A stretch of 64,000 nucleotides of DNA from the NCBI RefSeq assembly GCF_020148005.1, contig NZ_JAGXFD010000001.1, positions 671,552-735,551 on the forward strand. Reading direction: 5' to 3'. A program made the position numbers and the translations under genes. The first letter of the stretch is position 1, and every line of letters begins with the position of its first letter. The stretch comes from Modicisalibacter tunisiensis. GTDB taxonomy: Bacteria; Pseudomonadota; Gammaproteobacteria; Pseudomonadales; Halomonadaceae. The notes under the pieces were generated by a model. The model was not told the DNA's origin. It ran no database searches and saw nothing but the letters and a program-made list of their open reading frames with translations. This document shows, in pieces, positions 14,589-22,911 of this stretch.

Positions 14589-15065
14589 TCACTGGGCGGG
14601 CGTGGCGCCCTCGACCGCCCCGGTCGCCGGCTCGCCGCCATGCGGCGCGCGGTTGGGCGTGGTGTCGAGCAGGTTGCCGGGCAGCGCGTCTTCCTCGATG
14701 GCCGGTCCCGCACTGGCATCCACCTTGAGGTCCACCTTCTTGTCGATGTCGCCGCTGGTGCGCATGTCGACCAGCCGATCGTCGGCGAAGGTCAGGGTCA
14801 GGCGCTTGTAGACCGTGCCGCCATAGGCCTTGTCGAGCAGGAAGACATAGTCCCACTGACTGGCGTCGAAGGGTGTCTCGAGCAGCGGGCTGCCCATCAC
14901 GTACTGGACCTGCTTGCGGGTCATGCCCGGCTTGAGCTGGGCCAGCATTTCCTGAGTAATGAGGTTGCCCTGCGGCAGGTCGCGCTTGTAGACGCCGAAG
15001 TAGCTGCAGCCGGCCAGCAGCCCCAGGGCGAGCGAAAAGATGACTATTTTGATCAGGTTTTGCAT
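14589..15065 (-). CDS. bamE: outer-membrane assembly lipoprotein BamE
   Basis: 158 residues from ATG 15065. The lipoprotein signal ends in LLAGC. The mature BamE domain contains GNLITQEMLAQLKPGMTRKQVQYVMGSPLLETPF and WDYVFLLDKAYG, with an extended acidic/Ala-rich tail (about residues 115-158) beyond the length of E. coli BamE (113). It is a subunit of the Bam beta-barrel insertion machine at the inner face of the outer membrane. Divergent from fur across 72 bases, a very common arrangement. Convergent with rnfH. Confidence 0.95.
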   Translation of the reverse strand: MQNLIKIVIFSLALGLLAGCSYFGVYKRDLPQGNLITQEMLAQLKPGMTRKQVQYVMGSPLLETPFDASQWDYVFLLDKAYGGTVYKRLTLTFADDRLVDMRTSGDIDKKVDLKVDASAGPAIEEDALPGNLLDTTPNRAPHGGEPATGAVEGATPAQ

Positions 15066-15137
15066 TTGGCCCCGTTCTTCACTATCGTTGCTCTGGCCGA
15101 TCATACCCGACCCACCACGATACTGCGAAGAGTTACC

Positions 15138-15569
15138 ATGGCCGATCAGAACCATGAACTGCGCCGTGCAGGCCTGAAGGTCACCCTGCCGCGCGTGAAG
15201 ATCCTGCAGATTCTCGAGCGATCGAAGGACATGGAAACCCACCTCAGCGCCGAGGACGTCTACAAGGCGCTGCTCGATGCCGGTGAGGATGTGGGTCTGG
15301 CCACGGTATACCGCGTACTGACCCAGTTCGAGGCCGCCGGCCTGGTGGTGCGCCACCACTTCGACGGCGGCCACGCCCTGTTCGAGGTCTCCCAGGAGGA
15401 ACACCACGACCACATGGTGTGCCTGGAAAGCGGCAAGATCGTCGAGTTCTTCGACGAGGCCATCGAGCGCCGCCAGCAGGAGATCGCCGAGGAACACGGC
15501 TACGAGCTGGTCGACCACGCCCTGGTGCTGTACGTGCGTCCCAAGGACGCCGAGGCCCCCCGCCAGTAG
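15138..15569 (+). CDS. fur: ferric uptake regulator Fur
   Basis: 143 residues: N-terminal winged helix (ELRRAGLKVTLPRVKILQIL), regulatory metal site HHFDGGHALFE plus HHDHMVCLESGKIVEFFD. It represses iron-uptake genes with Fe(II). E. coli Fur has a structural CxxC zinc site here; this protein has CLES, with a single Cys, and no C-terminal Cys pair, as in Pseudomonas Fur. Divergent from bamE. Confidence 0.95.
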   Translation: MADQNHELRRAGLKVTLPRVKILQILERSKDMETHLSAEDVYKALLDAGEDVGLATVYRVLTQFEAAGLVVRHHFDGGHALFEVSQEEHHDHMVCLESGKIVEFFDEAIERRQQEIAEEHGYELVDHALVLYVRPKDAEAPRQ

Positions 15570-15615
15570 GCCGGCCCATCCCCCGGCAGGACGGGCCGGC
15601 GCTGGAGCGCCCGCT

Positions 15616-16371
15616 TCAGGACCTGCCGGGATAGTTCTCGGAATGCCGCCCCACCCGATTGACCGATTCCCCGCCATCGACGAACAACACCTGCCCGGTG
15701 GCAAAGCGATTGTCGAGCAGATAGTCCAGCGCCTGCCCCAGCTCTTCCACCTCGCCCTGGCGCGCCAGCGGGATGCCCGCGTAGCGCCAGGCCAGGTAGT
15801 CGCTGGTGCGCTGCGCGGCCGGCAGGATGACGCCGGGGGCAATGGCGTTGACGCGGATGGCCGGCGCCAGCTCGATCGCCGCCATGCGCGTCAATTCGGC
15901 CAGCGACTTCTTCGCCAGCAGGTAGGCGGCATAGGCGTGCTGTTCGAAGGCGATCTTGTTGTCGACGATATTGATGATCTCGCCGGCATCCACCCGCCGG
16001 CCGAACGCCCGGGTGAGCAGGAAGGGCGCGAAGAGGTTGACCCCGAACTGGGTCTCGAGCTGCTCGCGGGCCGTCTCGCGAATGTCGCCGGGTGCATAGG
16101 TCGAGGCGCTGTTGACCAGCAGCGCCAGGGCAGGAAAGCGTGCGATAACCCGCTCGATCAGCCCCTCCACGTCGCCCGTGCGGAAGTCGCAGGCGAACGT
16201 CTCGCAGTCACGTCCCTGATGTCGAATCGTCGCCGCGGTTTCCCCGGCCGCCGCCGCGGAATGGTGGTAGTGCAACGCAATATCATAGCCGCGCCGGGCC
16301 AGATGCAGGGCGAAGAAGCGGCCGACGCGCGTGGCGCCGCCGGTAACGAGAGCGGCCTGGCGATCGGTCAC
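15616..16371 (-). CDS. short-chain reductase of the pteridine/dihydromonapterin reductase type (FolM-like)
   Basis: 251 residues from GTG 16371, preceded by AGGAGG at ideal spacing; the longer frame upstream has no family similarity. TGGATRVGRFFALHLARRGYDIALHY has the TGxxxRxG form typical of pteridine reductases. The usual catalytic Ser is replaced by Asp (INIVDNKI) before YAAYLLAKKS, again as in PTR1/FolM. It probably reduces dihydrofolate or dihydromonapterin with NADPH. The closing FVDGGESVNR strand is standard. Confidence 0.8.
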   Translation of the reverse strand: MTDRQAALVTGGATRVGRFFALHLARRGYDIALHYHHSAAAAGETAATIRHQGRDCETFACDFRTGDVEGLIERVIARFPALALLVNSASTYAPGDIRETAREQLETQFGVNLFAPFLLTRAFGRRVDAGEIINIVDNKIAFEQHAYAAYLLAKKSLAELTRMAAIELAPAIRVNAIAPGVILPAAQRTSDYLAWRYAGIPLARQGEVEELGQALDYLLDNRFATGQVLFVDGGESVNRVGRHSENYPGRS

Positions 16372-16453
16372 GAGCAGGACCTCCTGGATGACGGCAAGAG
16401 ACGGGAGACACCGCGCGTCGGCGGCGGTCCGCCACCAACATACGCAGCCGCCG

Positions 16454-16648
16454 TCAGCGCGACAAGTCCACGCCCAGCAGATGACCCAGCGCCTGAGTGG
16501 CGTAGGTCGCATGCGGTACCGTCACGCTCTCGAGATCCCCGGCCCGGCAGCGCGGGCAGGGCTGCACGCCTCGCGCGCCTCGGCGCTCCACATAGACCAG
16601 CGCCTGGCAGTGACGACATAGAAACAACGCACGGCGTGACTCGGCCAT
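16454..16648 (-). CDS. small zinc-ribbon protein
   Basis: 64 residues. Two CxxC pairs (CRHCQALVYVERRGARGVQPCPRC) make a zinc ribbon, followed by a helical tail. GGGGAGGGG lies upstream of the ATG. It is upstream of the FolM-like gene on the same strand, 82 bases apart. Function unknown; such small ribbons may bind nucleic acid or another protein. Confidence 0.65.
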   Translation of the reverse strand: MAESRRALFLCRHCQALVYVERRGARGVQPCPRCRAGDLESVTVPHATYATQALGHLLGVDLSR

Positions 16649-16899
16649 GACACCCCTCCCCTGACACCATCCCTTGCTCGTGCCGGTCTCGGCCGGCTTG
16701 ATGTCTTCAGTGTGTCAGGGCCCACGCGGGCGTCTAGATGAAAACCATGACGCCGGCAGCATGAACCGAACCGGCCTCTCGCCTGTCGCAGGACTGAGAA
16801 AGGTGGCGCCGGCGGCACGATGGCGAGTCGCCCGGCATTCAACCACCCTCGAGGGATATGCCACACTGATCCTGAACCGTCACGCAAGGAGCCTGCCTC

Positions 16900-17112
16900 A
16901 TGATCAAGCAGACCATTACCTGGCGCGAGGTGCCGGGCGAAGGCGACAACGGACCGCGCTACGAGGTCTACGACAGCGATACCGGCACCGTCATCGGCAC
17001 CTATGACAGCCGCGAGGCCGCTCAGGAAGAAGTGGATGCCATGAACCGGTCCGACGTGGAAGGCCGCGGGAGCGGCCATCGCAAGCAGGAAGCCGATCCC
17101 GCCGGCGGTTGA
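16900..17112 (+). CDS. small hydrophilic protein of unknown function
   Basis: 70 residues. AAGGAG sits 9 bases before ATG 16900. The first 50 residues look folded (TITWREVPGEGDNGPRYEVYDSDTG, then GTYDSREAAQEEVDAMN) and the tail is charged and Gly-rich. No known motif. Convergent with the zinc-ribbon gene at 17160. Confidence 0.6.
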   Translation: MIKQTITWREVPGEGDNGPRYEVYDSDTGTVIGTYDSREAAQEEVDAMNRSDVEGRGSGHRKQEADPAGG

Positions 17113-17159
17113 CGGCGGTCAGGCGGTCTCTTCGTATCTCACGACACGTCACGGCGCGA

Positions 17160-17357
17160 TCAACAGGCGGCACGCTCCGCCCGGTCGCGCCAGGAGTTTC
17201 CGGCCGCCGCCATGAGCCTTTCCAGGTCATCGCCATGGCACTTGAAGGCCCGGCAGTCGGCACAGTGAATCGCCTGCTCGCTGTCCGCGGGCATCGGCAG
17301 CAGAAAGCGCTCCCCGCCGCACACGTGGCATTGCAGTTCCAGCGTTACCGTCAGCAT
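17160..17357 (-). CDS. small Cys-rich zinc-ribbon-like protein
   Basis: 65 residues from ATG 17357, preceded by AAAGGGA; the 10 codons upstream are unlikely to be translated. LQCHVCGGERFLLP and IHCADCRAFKC give two CxxC pairs plus one extra Cys, and a helix with GDDLERLMAAAG follows. Probable zinc ribbon of unknown role. Divergent from the mechanosensitive channel gene, with a palindromic operator between them. Confidence 0.6.
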   Translation of the reverse strand: MLTVTLELQCHVCGGERFLLPMPADSEQAIHCADCRAFKCHGDDLERLMAAAGNSWRDRAERAAC

Positions 17358-17462
17358 GGTCGTCCCTTTCCGTTGTTTGCTCCGCACTCCCGGCCTCGGA
17401 CGGCCCGGCCGTGCTCCCCCTGCGGGAGGCCCATGGCGTGCCGGGTTGATCTCGGCACTCTT

Positions 17463-17481
17463 GTGTACAAGAATTGTACAC
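17463..17481. promoter_or_regulatory. perfect palindromic operator-like site
   Basis: GTGTACAA-N3-TTGTACAC, an 8-bp perfect inverted repeat, sits in a short AT-rich stretch (through TATATAGC at 17482-17489) in the intergenic region upstream of both the zinc-ribbon gene and the channel gene. TTGTGT (17461) and TATAGC (17484) at 17-base spacing could be a promoter overlapping it. The binding protein is unknown. Confidence 0.5.
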
Positions 17482-17654
17482 TATATAGCTATCCGGGCCC
17501 CTGCGCCATCGCCGGCATTATTCCGCCACGCCGTGACAGGGTCGTGAAAGCCACCACGACGCGCGGCTCGGGCCGCGAAGGCGGCGATGTTATCATCAGG
17601 GCCTGCTAATTCCACAAGAATGGCGAGACGCGCCACATCACATGGAGGTTCGAC

Positions 17655-20012
17655 GTGCTGAAACCATCCCCGCGCTCCTGGCTGGGGTACGGCCTATGGC
17701 TGGCCCTGGTCCTGTTCACGCTGCCGGCGCTGGCTCAGCCGTCGGCGTCGGCATCCCCCGATGCCGATTCCGGCCCGGCCTACGCCACGCTGGCCGATCT
17801 GCTCGAGAACGACGCCTCGCGCCACCAGCTGATCGAGGAGCTGCGCCGCCTCGCCGACACCACCGGCACCGCCGGCCAGGCCGCGGACACGTCAGCCCCC
17901 GCCGCCCCGGCGCCCGAGAACATCAGCCTGGCCCGACACATCGCCGAGATGACCAGCGACATCGCCAGCGACGCCGGCACCCAGCTCCACAACCTGGGCC
18001 GGGCGCTGATGGGCATCGTCTCGCCGCAGGATCACGCCGGCCCGGGGATCGACCTGGCGGCATTGAGCAGCGCGGCGATCAACCTGACCCTGGTGATCGT
18101 CGCCACCTTCGTGGTGTTCTTCCTGCTGCGCCGGCTGATGCACCCGCTGTTCGTGCGCATCAGTCACTGGTCCCGCCAGGGCGAGACGCGCAGCGCCCTG
18201 CTGCGCCTGGTGGTGGCCGTCGCCATCGCGGCGCTGATCGACGTGGTGGTGATCGCCCTGGCCTATGTCGGCGGCAACCTGATCGCCACCTTCGCCATCG
18301 GCGAGAGCGGCAGCCTCTCCACCCAGGCCTCGCTGTTCCTCAATGCCTTCCTGGTCATCGAACTGGTCAAGGCGGCCCTGCGCATGCTGCTGTCGTCGCA
18401 CTATGACGGCCTGCGGCTGATTCCCACCGATGCCGCCAACGCCGCGCACTGGAACCGCTGGCTGGCCACACTGACCGGCTTCGTCGGCTACGGCATGCTG
18501 GTGCTGGTGCCGATCGTCAACTTCAACCTGTCGCCGGCGCTGGGCAAGGGCATCGGCCTGCTGGTCATGATCCTGGCCTTCATCTATGCCACCACCATGG
18601 TGCTGCGCAATCGTCAGGCGGTGCGCGAGGCGCTCGACGCCAAGGCCGAACAGGCCACCATGAGTCCCAGCCGGGTCGGCCTGCGGCTGCTCGGCCGCGT
18701 CTGGCACTGGCTGGCCATCGCCTACTGCCTGATGGTGCTGCTGGTGAGCATCGTGCGCCCCGAGTCCGCCCTGCCCGACGTCGCCGTCGCGACGCTGCAG
18801 TCGCTGATCATCGTCGGCGTGGGCATGCTGCTTTCGGGCAGCCTGACCCAGATCATCGGCCGGCGCATCACCCTCTCCGACGAGCTGCGCCGCCGGCTGC
18901 CGCTGCTCGAGGTCCGCCTCAACGCCTACATCCCCACCTTCCTCAAGGTGATCCGCACGATCATCCTGGTCGTGGTGGCCATGCTGGTGCTCAACGCCTG
19001 GGGCGCCTTCGACCTGGCCGCCTGGTACGCCACCGCGGCGGGCCGCGACATCGTCAGCAAGGTCATCGACGTCATCGTCATCCTCGCCGTCGCCGCGGCG
19101 GTGTGGATCGCCCTGGCCAGCCTGATCGAGCACCGCCTCAATCCGGAAACCGGCAGCGGCGAGCCCTCGGCCCGCGCCAAGACCCTGCTCAGCCTGTTCC
19201 GCAACGCCCTGGCCATCGCTCTGGTGACCATGACCGCGATGATCGTGCTCTCCGAGATCGGCATCAACATCGGTCCGCTGATCGCCGGCGCCGGGGTGAT
19301 CGGCCTGGCCATCGGTTTCGGTGCCCAGAAGCTGGTGCAGGACATCATCACCGGGGTGTTCATCCAGGTGGAGAACGCCATGAATACCGGCGACGTGGTC
19401 ACCGTGGGCGGGGTGACCGGCACCGCCGAGCGCCTGAGCATCCGCTCGGTGGGCATCCGCGACCTGGCCGGCACCTATCACATCGTGCCCTTCTCCAGCG
19501 TCGACACCGTCTCCAACTACATGCGCGAGTTCGGCAACCACGTCGGCGAGTACGGCATCGCCTACCGCGAGAGCATCGACGACGCCATCGCCCAGCTGGA
19601 GCTGGCCTTCGAGGACCTCAAGGCCGGCGAGCACGGCCACAAGCTGCTGGCGCCGCTCACCGTGGCCGGCGTGACCGCCCTGGCCGACAGCTCGGTGAAC
19701 ATCCGCGTGGTGATCAAGACCACCCCGGGCGACCAGTGGGGCGTGGGCCGGGCCTACAACCGCCTGGTCAAGCTGCGCTTCGATGCCGCCGGCATCGAGA
19801 TCCCCTTCCCGCATACCACGCTGTACTTCGGCGAGGACAAGGACGGCAGCGCCCCGGCGGCCAACATCCGCCTGGTCGAGAATCGTCGCCAGGCCGCGGA
19901 CACCACCCGCAGCGAGCCCGTGGCCGACGGCGAGGCCCCGGTCTACCGGGTCAGCGATCCCTCGCACAGGAAGCCCGACGAGGACGACGTCGACGCGCCG
20001 CAGGAGCGCTGA
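17655..20012 (+). CDS. mechanosensitive ion channel, MscS superfamily, YbiO-like
   Basis: 785 residues from GTG 17655 with GGAGG upstream. Signal peptide, then a periplasmic region (about residues 29-140), many membrane helices, and the MscS pore and beta domain: AGVIGLAIGFGAQKLVQDIITGVFIQVENAMNTGDVVTVGG with its Gly/Ala-rich pore helix. The C-terminal IPFPHTTLYF closes the cytoplasmic vestibule. Length and topology fit the YbiO/MscM-type channels that release solutes on hypo-osmotic shock, apt for a halophile. The last 60 residues are charged and poorly conserved. Terminator follows. Confidence 0.9.
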   Translation: MLKPSPRSWLGYGLWLALVLFTLPALAQPSASASPDADSGPAYATLADLLENDASRHQLIEELRRLADTTGTAGQAADTSAPAAPAPENISLARHIAEMTSDIASDAGTQLHNLGRALMGIVSPQDHAGPGIDLAALSSAAINLTLVIVATFVVFFLLRRLMHPLFVRISHWSRQGETRSALLRLVVAVAIAALIDVVVIALAYVGGNLIATFAIGESGSLSTQASLFLNAFLVIELVKAALRMLLSSHYDGLRLIPTDAANAAHWNRWLATLTGFVGYGMLVLVPIVNFNLSPALGKGIGLLVMILAFIYATTMVLRNRQAVREALDAKAEQATMSPSRVGLRLLGRVWHWLAIAYCLMVLLVSIVRPESALPDVAVATLQSLIIVGVGMLLSGSLTQIIGRRITLSDELRRRLPLLEVRLNAYIPTFLKVIRTIILVVVAMLVLNAWGAFDLAAWYATAAGRDIVSKVIDVIVILAVAAAVWIALASLIEHRLNPETGSGEPSARAKTLLSLFRNALAIALVTMTAMIVLSEIGINIGPLIAGAGVIGLAIGFGAQKLVQDIITGVFIQVENAMNTGDVVTVGGVTGTAERLSIRSVGIRDLAGTYHIVPFSSVDTVSNYMREFGNHVGEYGIAYRESIDDAIAQLELAFEDLKAGEHGHKLLAPLTVAGVTALADSSVNIRVVIKTTPGDQWGVGRAYNRLVKLRFDAAGIEIPFPHTTLYFGEDKDGSAPAANIRLVENRRQAADTTRSEPVADGEAPVYRVSDPSHRKPDEDDVDAPQER

Positions 20013-20043
20013 CACACGTCTCGGTCATTTCCCGACCGACGCA

Positions 20044-20073
20044 AAAAGGGGCTGCCTGCGGGCAGCCCCTTTT
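20044..20073. terminator. bidirectional Rho-independent terminator
   Basis: AAAAGGGGCTGCC (20044-20056) pairs with GGCAGCCCCTTTT (20061-20073), loop TGCG. A- and T-runs on both sides serve the convergent channel and purine-permease genes. Confidence 0.9.
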
Positions 20074-20106
20074 GCGTCGTACCCCAGTCAGTCGCGGCTC
20101 GCGGGG

Positions 20107-21474
20107 TTATTGCGTGGTCACCAGCATCACCGCGCTGAGAATCGCGGTGACCCACATCGCCGGCCGGATCGCCTCCAGCCGCCCGGTGCACAGCTTGATG
20201 ATCACGAAGCTCAGGAAGCCGAAGGCGATCCCCAGGGTGATCGAGTAGGTCAGCGGCATCAGGATGATCGCCAGGAAGGCGGGGAAGGCCTGGTCGAACT
20301 TTTCCCACTCGATCTGGCGCACCGGCGCCATCATGAACAGCCCGACCATTACCAGCGCCGGCGCGGTGGCGACCGCCGGCACCAGCGACAGCAGCGGCGA
20401 GAGGAACAGGAACGGCAGGAACAGCAGGCCGATGACCACCGCCACCAGCCCGGTGCGCCCGCCCTGGGCCACGCCGGCGCCGGACTCGATGAAGGTCTGG
20501 GCGGCGCTGGTGCCCAGCGGCGCGGCGATCATCGAGGCGAAGGCATCGACGGTCATCGAGCGCTTGAGGTTGCGCGGATTGCCGTCCGCGTCCTTGAGAT
20601 CGGCGGACTCCGCCAGCGCCAGGAAGCACGACAGCGAATCGAAGAAGTTGGTGAACAGCATGACGAAGATGAACGGCAGGTAGGCCACCTTCAGTGCGCC
20701 CCAGACATCGACCTGCAGCACCGCGCTGAAGTCCGGCAACGATGCCAGGCCGTTCCACTGCACGACGACCTCGTCGCCCCACAGCCGCCCCATCGGCAGC
20801 GCCAGCAGGGTGGTGAAGGCGATGCCCAGGATCAGCGCGCCGTTGAGGCGCAGGATGGTGAAGATCGCCGTGGCCATCATGCCCAGGAAGAAGGTGATCA
20901 GCGCCGGATCGAGATCCCCCAACGAGACCAGCGTCGCCGGGTTGGCGACCACGAAGCCGGCGTTCTTGAAGCCGATGAAGGTGATGAACAGCCCGATGCC
21001 GCAGGTGATGGCGAAGCGCAGCGAGTCGGGGATCGCCTCGATGATCGCCTTGCGCACATTGAACATCGCCAGCACCGCAAACATCACTCCCGACCAGAAC
21101 ACGCAGCCCAGCGCGGTCTGCCAGGGCAGCCCCGCGCCCTGCACCAGGGTGTAGGTGAACAGCGCGTTCATGCCCATTCCCGGCGCGACGAGGATCGGGT
21201 TGCGGGCATAGAGCCCCATCGCCAGGCTGCTCATGAAGCTGATCATCACGGTGGCGGACAGCGCCGCCGAGAAGGGAATCCCGGCATCGCTGAGGATCGC
21301 CGGGTTGACGACGATGATGTACATCCCCGCCAGGAAGGTCGCCAGGCCGGCCAGCAGCTCGGTCCTGAGCGTCGAGCCGCGACGCTCGATGTTGAAGTAG
21401 CGCACCAGCCAGGGCGTGCGCGGCGAGTCGGAGGGACGAGACGCCTCGAGGGACGCCGAAGTGCCTTGTTGCAT
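20107..21474 (-). CDS. NCS2-family purine permease (AzgA type)
   Basis: 455 residues from ATG 21474 (MQQGTSASLEASRPSD); the 60 codons open upstream are not family-like. About 13 membrane helices. Signature blocks include FNIERRGSTLRTELLAGLATFLAGMYIIVVNP, APGMGMNALFTYTLV and TFIESGAGVAQGGRTGL, typical of AzgA adenine/guanine/hypoxanthine transporters rather than the UraA branch. It imports purines with protons. I looked for a purine riboswitch in the leader and saw none. Confidence 0.92.
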   Translation of the reverse strand: MQQGTSASLEASRPSDSPRTPWLVRYFNIERRGSTLRTELLAGLATFLAGMYIIVVNPAILSDAGIPFSAALSATVMISFMSSLAMGLYARNPILVAPGMGMNALFTYTLVQGAGLPWQTALGCVFWSGVMFAVLAMFNVRKAIIEAIPDSLRFAITCGIGLFITFIGFKNAGFVVANPATLVSLGDLDPALITFFLGMMATAIFTILRLNGALILGIAFTTLLALPMGRLWGDEVVVQWNGLASLPDFSAVLQVDVWGALKVAYLPFIFVMLFTNFFDSLSCFLALAESADLKDADGNPRNLKRSMTVDAFASMIAAPLGTSAAQTFIESGAGVAQGGRTGLVAVVIGLLFLPFLFLSPLLSLVPAVATAPALVMVGLFMMAPVRQIEWEKFDQAFPAFLAIILMPLTYSITLGIAFGFLSFVIIKLCTGRLEAIRPAMWVTAILSAVMLVTTQ

Positions 21475-21636
21475 GGGTCGGGTTCCATTGTTGTTGTCGA
21501 TCGGATGCAAGAGCGCCTTACAGCGTATGCGATATTTGACCATTTGGACAAACAAAGACGACAGACTTTCGTATACAAACCCTGGAACCCACGCCGTGGC
21601 GACGAGGCGGCATGTCGCCCGGAGAACCCGGCCATC

Positions 21637-21664
21637 ATAAAAAAGGGCGCCCATGTGGGCGCCC
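21637..21664 (-). terminator. terminator of the hemCDXY operon
   Basis: GGGCGCCCA (21645-21653) pairs with TGGGCGCCC (21656-21664). On the minus strand the stem is followed by TTTTTTAT. It lies 23 bases past the hemY stop. Confidence 0.9.
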
Positions 21665-21687
21665 AGGAGAGCAAATCGCGTGTCGCG

Positions 21688-22911
21688 TCAGGGGTTCTGG
21701 TCGCTGGGCTGCGGCAGTGCCGGCAGCGACTTGTCGAGCAGCTCGACGCTCTGGCGATAGTAGAGCTGGCTCTTGTCGTGGTCGCCGAGGTTGGCGTAGA
21801 GCCGCGCCAGTTCGGCGCACACCACGCCGCTGGGGCGCTGGCGCTGGCTGGCCTCGAAGTACTCCTGCGCCTTGCCCCAGTAGGCGTTGCGCAGCGACAG
21901 GCGACCCAGGGTCAGCAGCAGGTCGGGGTCGTTGGGCCGCTCCTGCAGCCATTTCTCGGCATAGGCCAGCTGGCGGCCGGCATCGACGTTGAGCAGGCCG
22001 TAGCGCAACACCAGGCGGCTGTCCCAGTGCTCCTTGAGGGTCTGGCGCAGCAGGCGCTCGGCGACGCCCTCTTCCTTGCCGCGAACCAGCGCCTCGGCAT
22101 ACAGGCCGACCAGCTCCACGTCGCCGCGCAGGTAGTCGGGCATCTCCGCCCACAGGTTGCGCACCCGCTCGACATCGCCGGGCCGCCGCGCCGTCTGCAG
22201 GATCAGCTCGCGATAGGCGCGCTGCTCCAGGTCGCGGCGCTCGTCGTCGCCAATCAGCTGCTGGCGCGCCAGGCGCGGCATCAGCCGGCGGATGCCGTCC
22301 CAGTCGTTGACGCTCAGGTAGGCCTGCTTGAGCAGCTTGAGCACCTGCGGGTGATCGGGCAGCTGCTTCTCCAGGCGCGTCAGGGTGGCCAGCGCCTCCT
22401 CGAACTGCTGGCGGTCGAGCCTCAGTTGCGCCTGCACCAGCCCCACGGCGGCATCCGAGCCTTCGGTACTGAAATGGGCCCGCTTGAGCAGGGCATCGGC
22501 CTGGTCGTGGCGCCCCTGGTAGTGAGCCGCCAGGGCCGCCGAGAGGTAGTTGACCAGCGGCGTACTGGAGTCGTCGGCGGCCTTGGTCAGGGCCTTTTCG
22601 GCGCGCTTCCAGCGGCCCTCGGCGAGCGCCACCAGGCCGCGCACGGTACGACGCATGGCGTTGCGCTGGCGGGTGCGGGTGTTCCACACCTTGAGCCGGC
22701 TGACCGGACGCCGCAGGCGCATCAGCAGGCGCAGCACGAAATGCAGCACCACGAACACGGCGAACAGCAGCACCAGGCCGAACCAGAACGAGGTCTGGAA
22801 GGAGGTATCACCCACGCGCACCAGCCAGTAGCCGGGCACCGACTGCATCAGCTGGCCGAACAGCGCACCGATCGCCAGGCCGAAGACGACGACGAGAATC
22901 AGTTTCCTCAT
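21688..22911 (-). CDS. hemY: HemY-family tetratricopeptide membrane protein
   Basis: 407 residues. Two N-terminal membrane helices (about 3-22 and 42-64), the HemY_N signature VRVGDTSFQTSFWFGLVLL, then TPR-like helical repeats through FEASQRQRPSGVVCAELARLYANLG. This is the gammaproteobacterial hemCDXY protein, not protoporphyrinogen oxidase. It is linked to heme synthesis by operon position; its mechanism is unclear. The start overlaps the hemX stop (4 bases). Last gene of the operon. Confidence 0.93.
   Translation of the reverse strand: MRKLILVVVFGLAIGALFGQLMQSVPGYWLVRVGDTSFQTSFWFGLVLLFAVFVVLHFVLRLLMRLRRPVSRLKVWNTRTRQRNAMRRTVRGLVALAEGRWKRAEKALTKAADDSSTPLVNYLSAALAAHYQGRHDQADALLKRAHFSTEGSDAAVGLVQAQLRLDRQQFEEALATLTRLEKQLPDHPQVLKLLKQAYLSVNDWDGIRRLMPRLARQQLIGDDERRDLEQRAYRELILQTARRPGDVERVRNLWAEMPDYLRGDVELVGLYAEALVRGKEEGVAERLLRQTLKEHWDSRLVLRYGLLNVDAGRQLAYAEKWLQERPNDPDLLLTLGRLSLRNAYWGKAQEYFEASQRQRPSGVVCAELARLYANLGDHDKSQLYYRQSVELLDKSLPALPQPSDQNP

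Noticed and set aside
21475-21636. Purine riboswitch before the AzgA-type permease
   Set aside because: No match to the conserved purine-aptamer junction and loop sequences in the leader.
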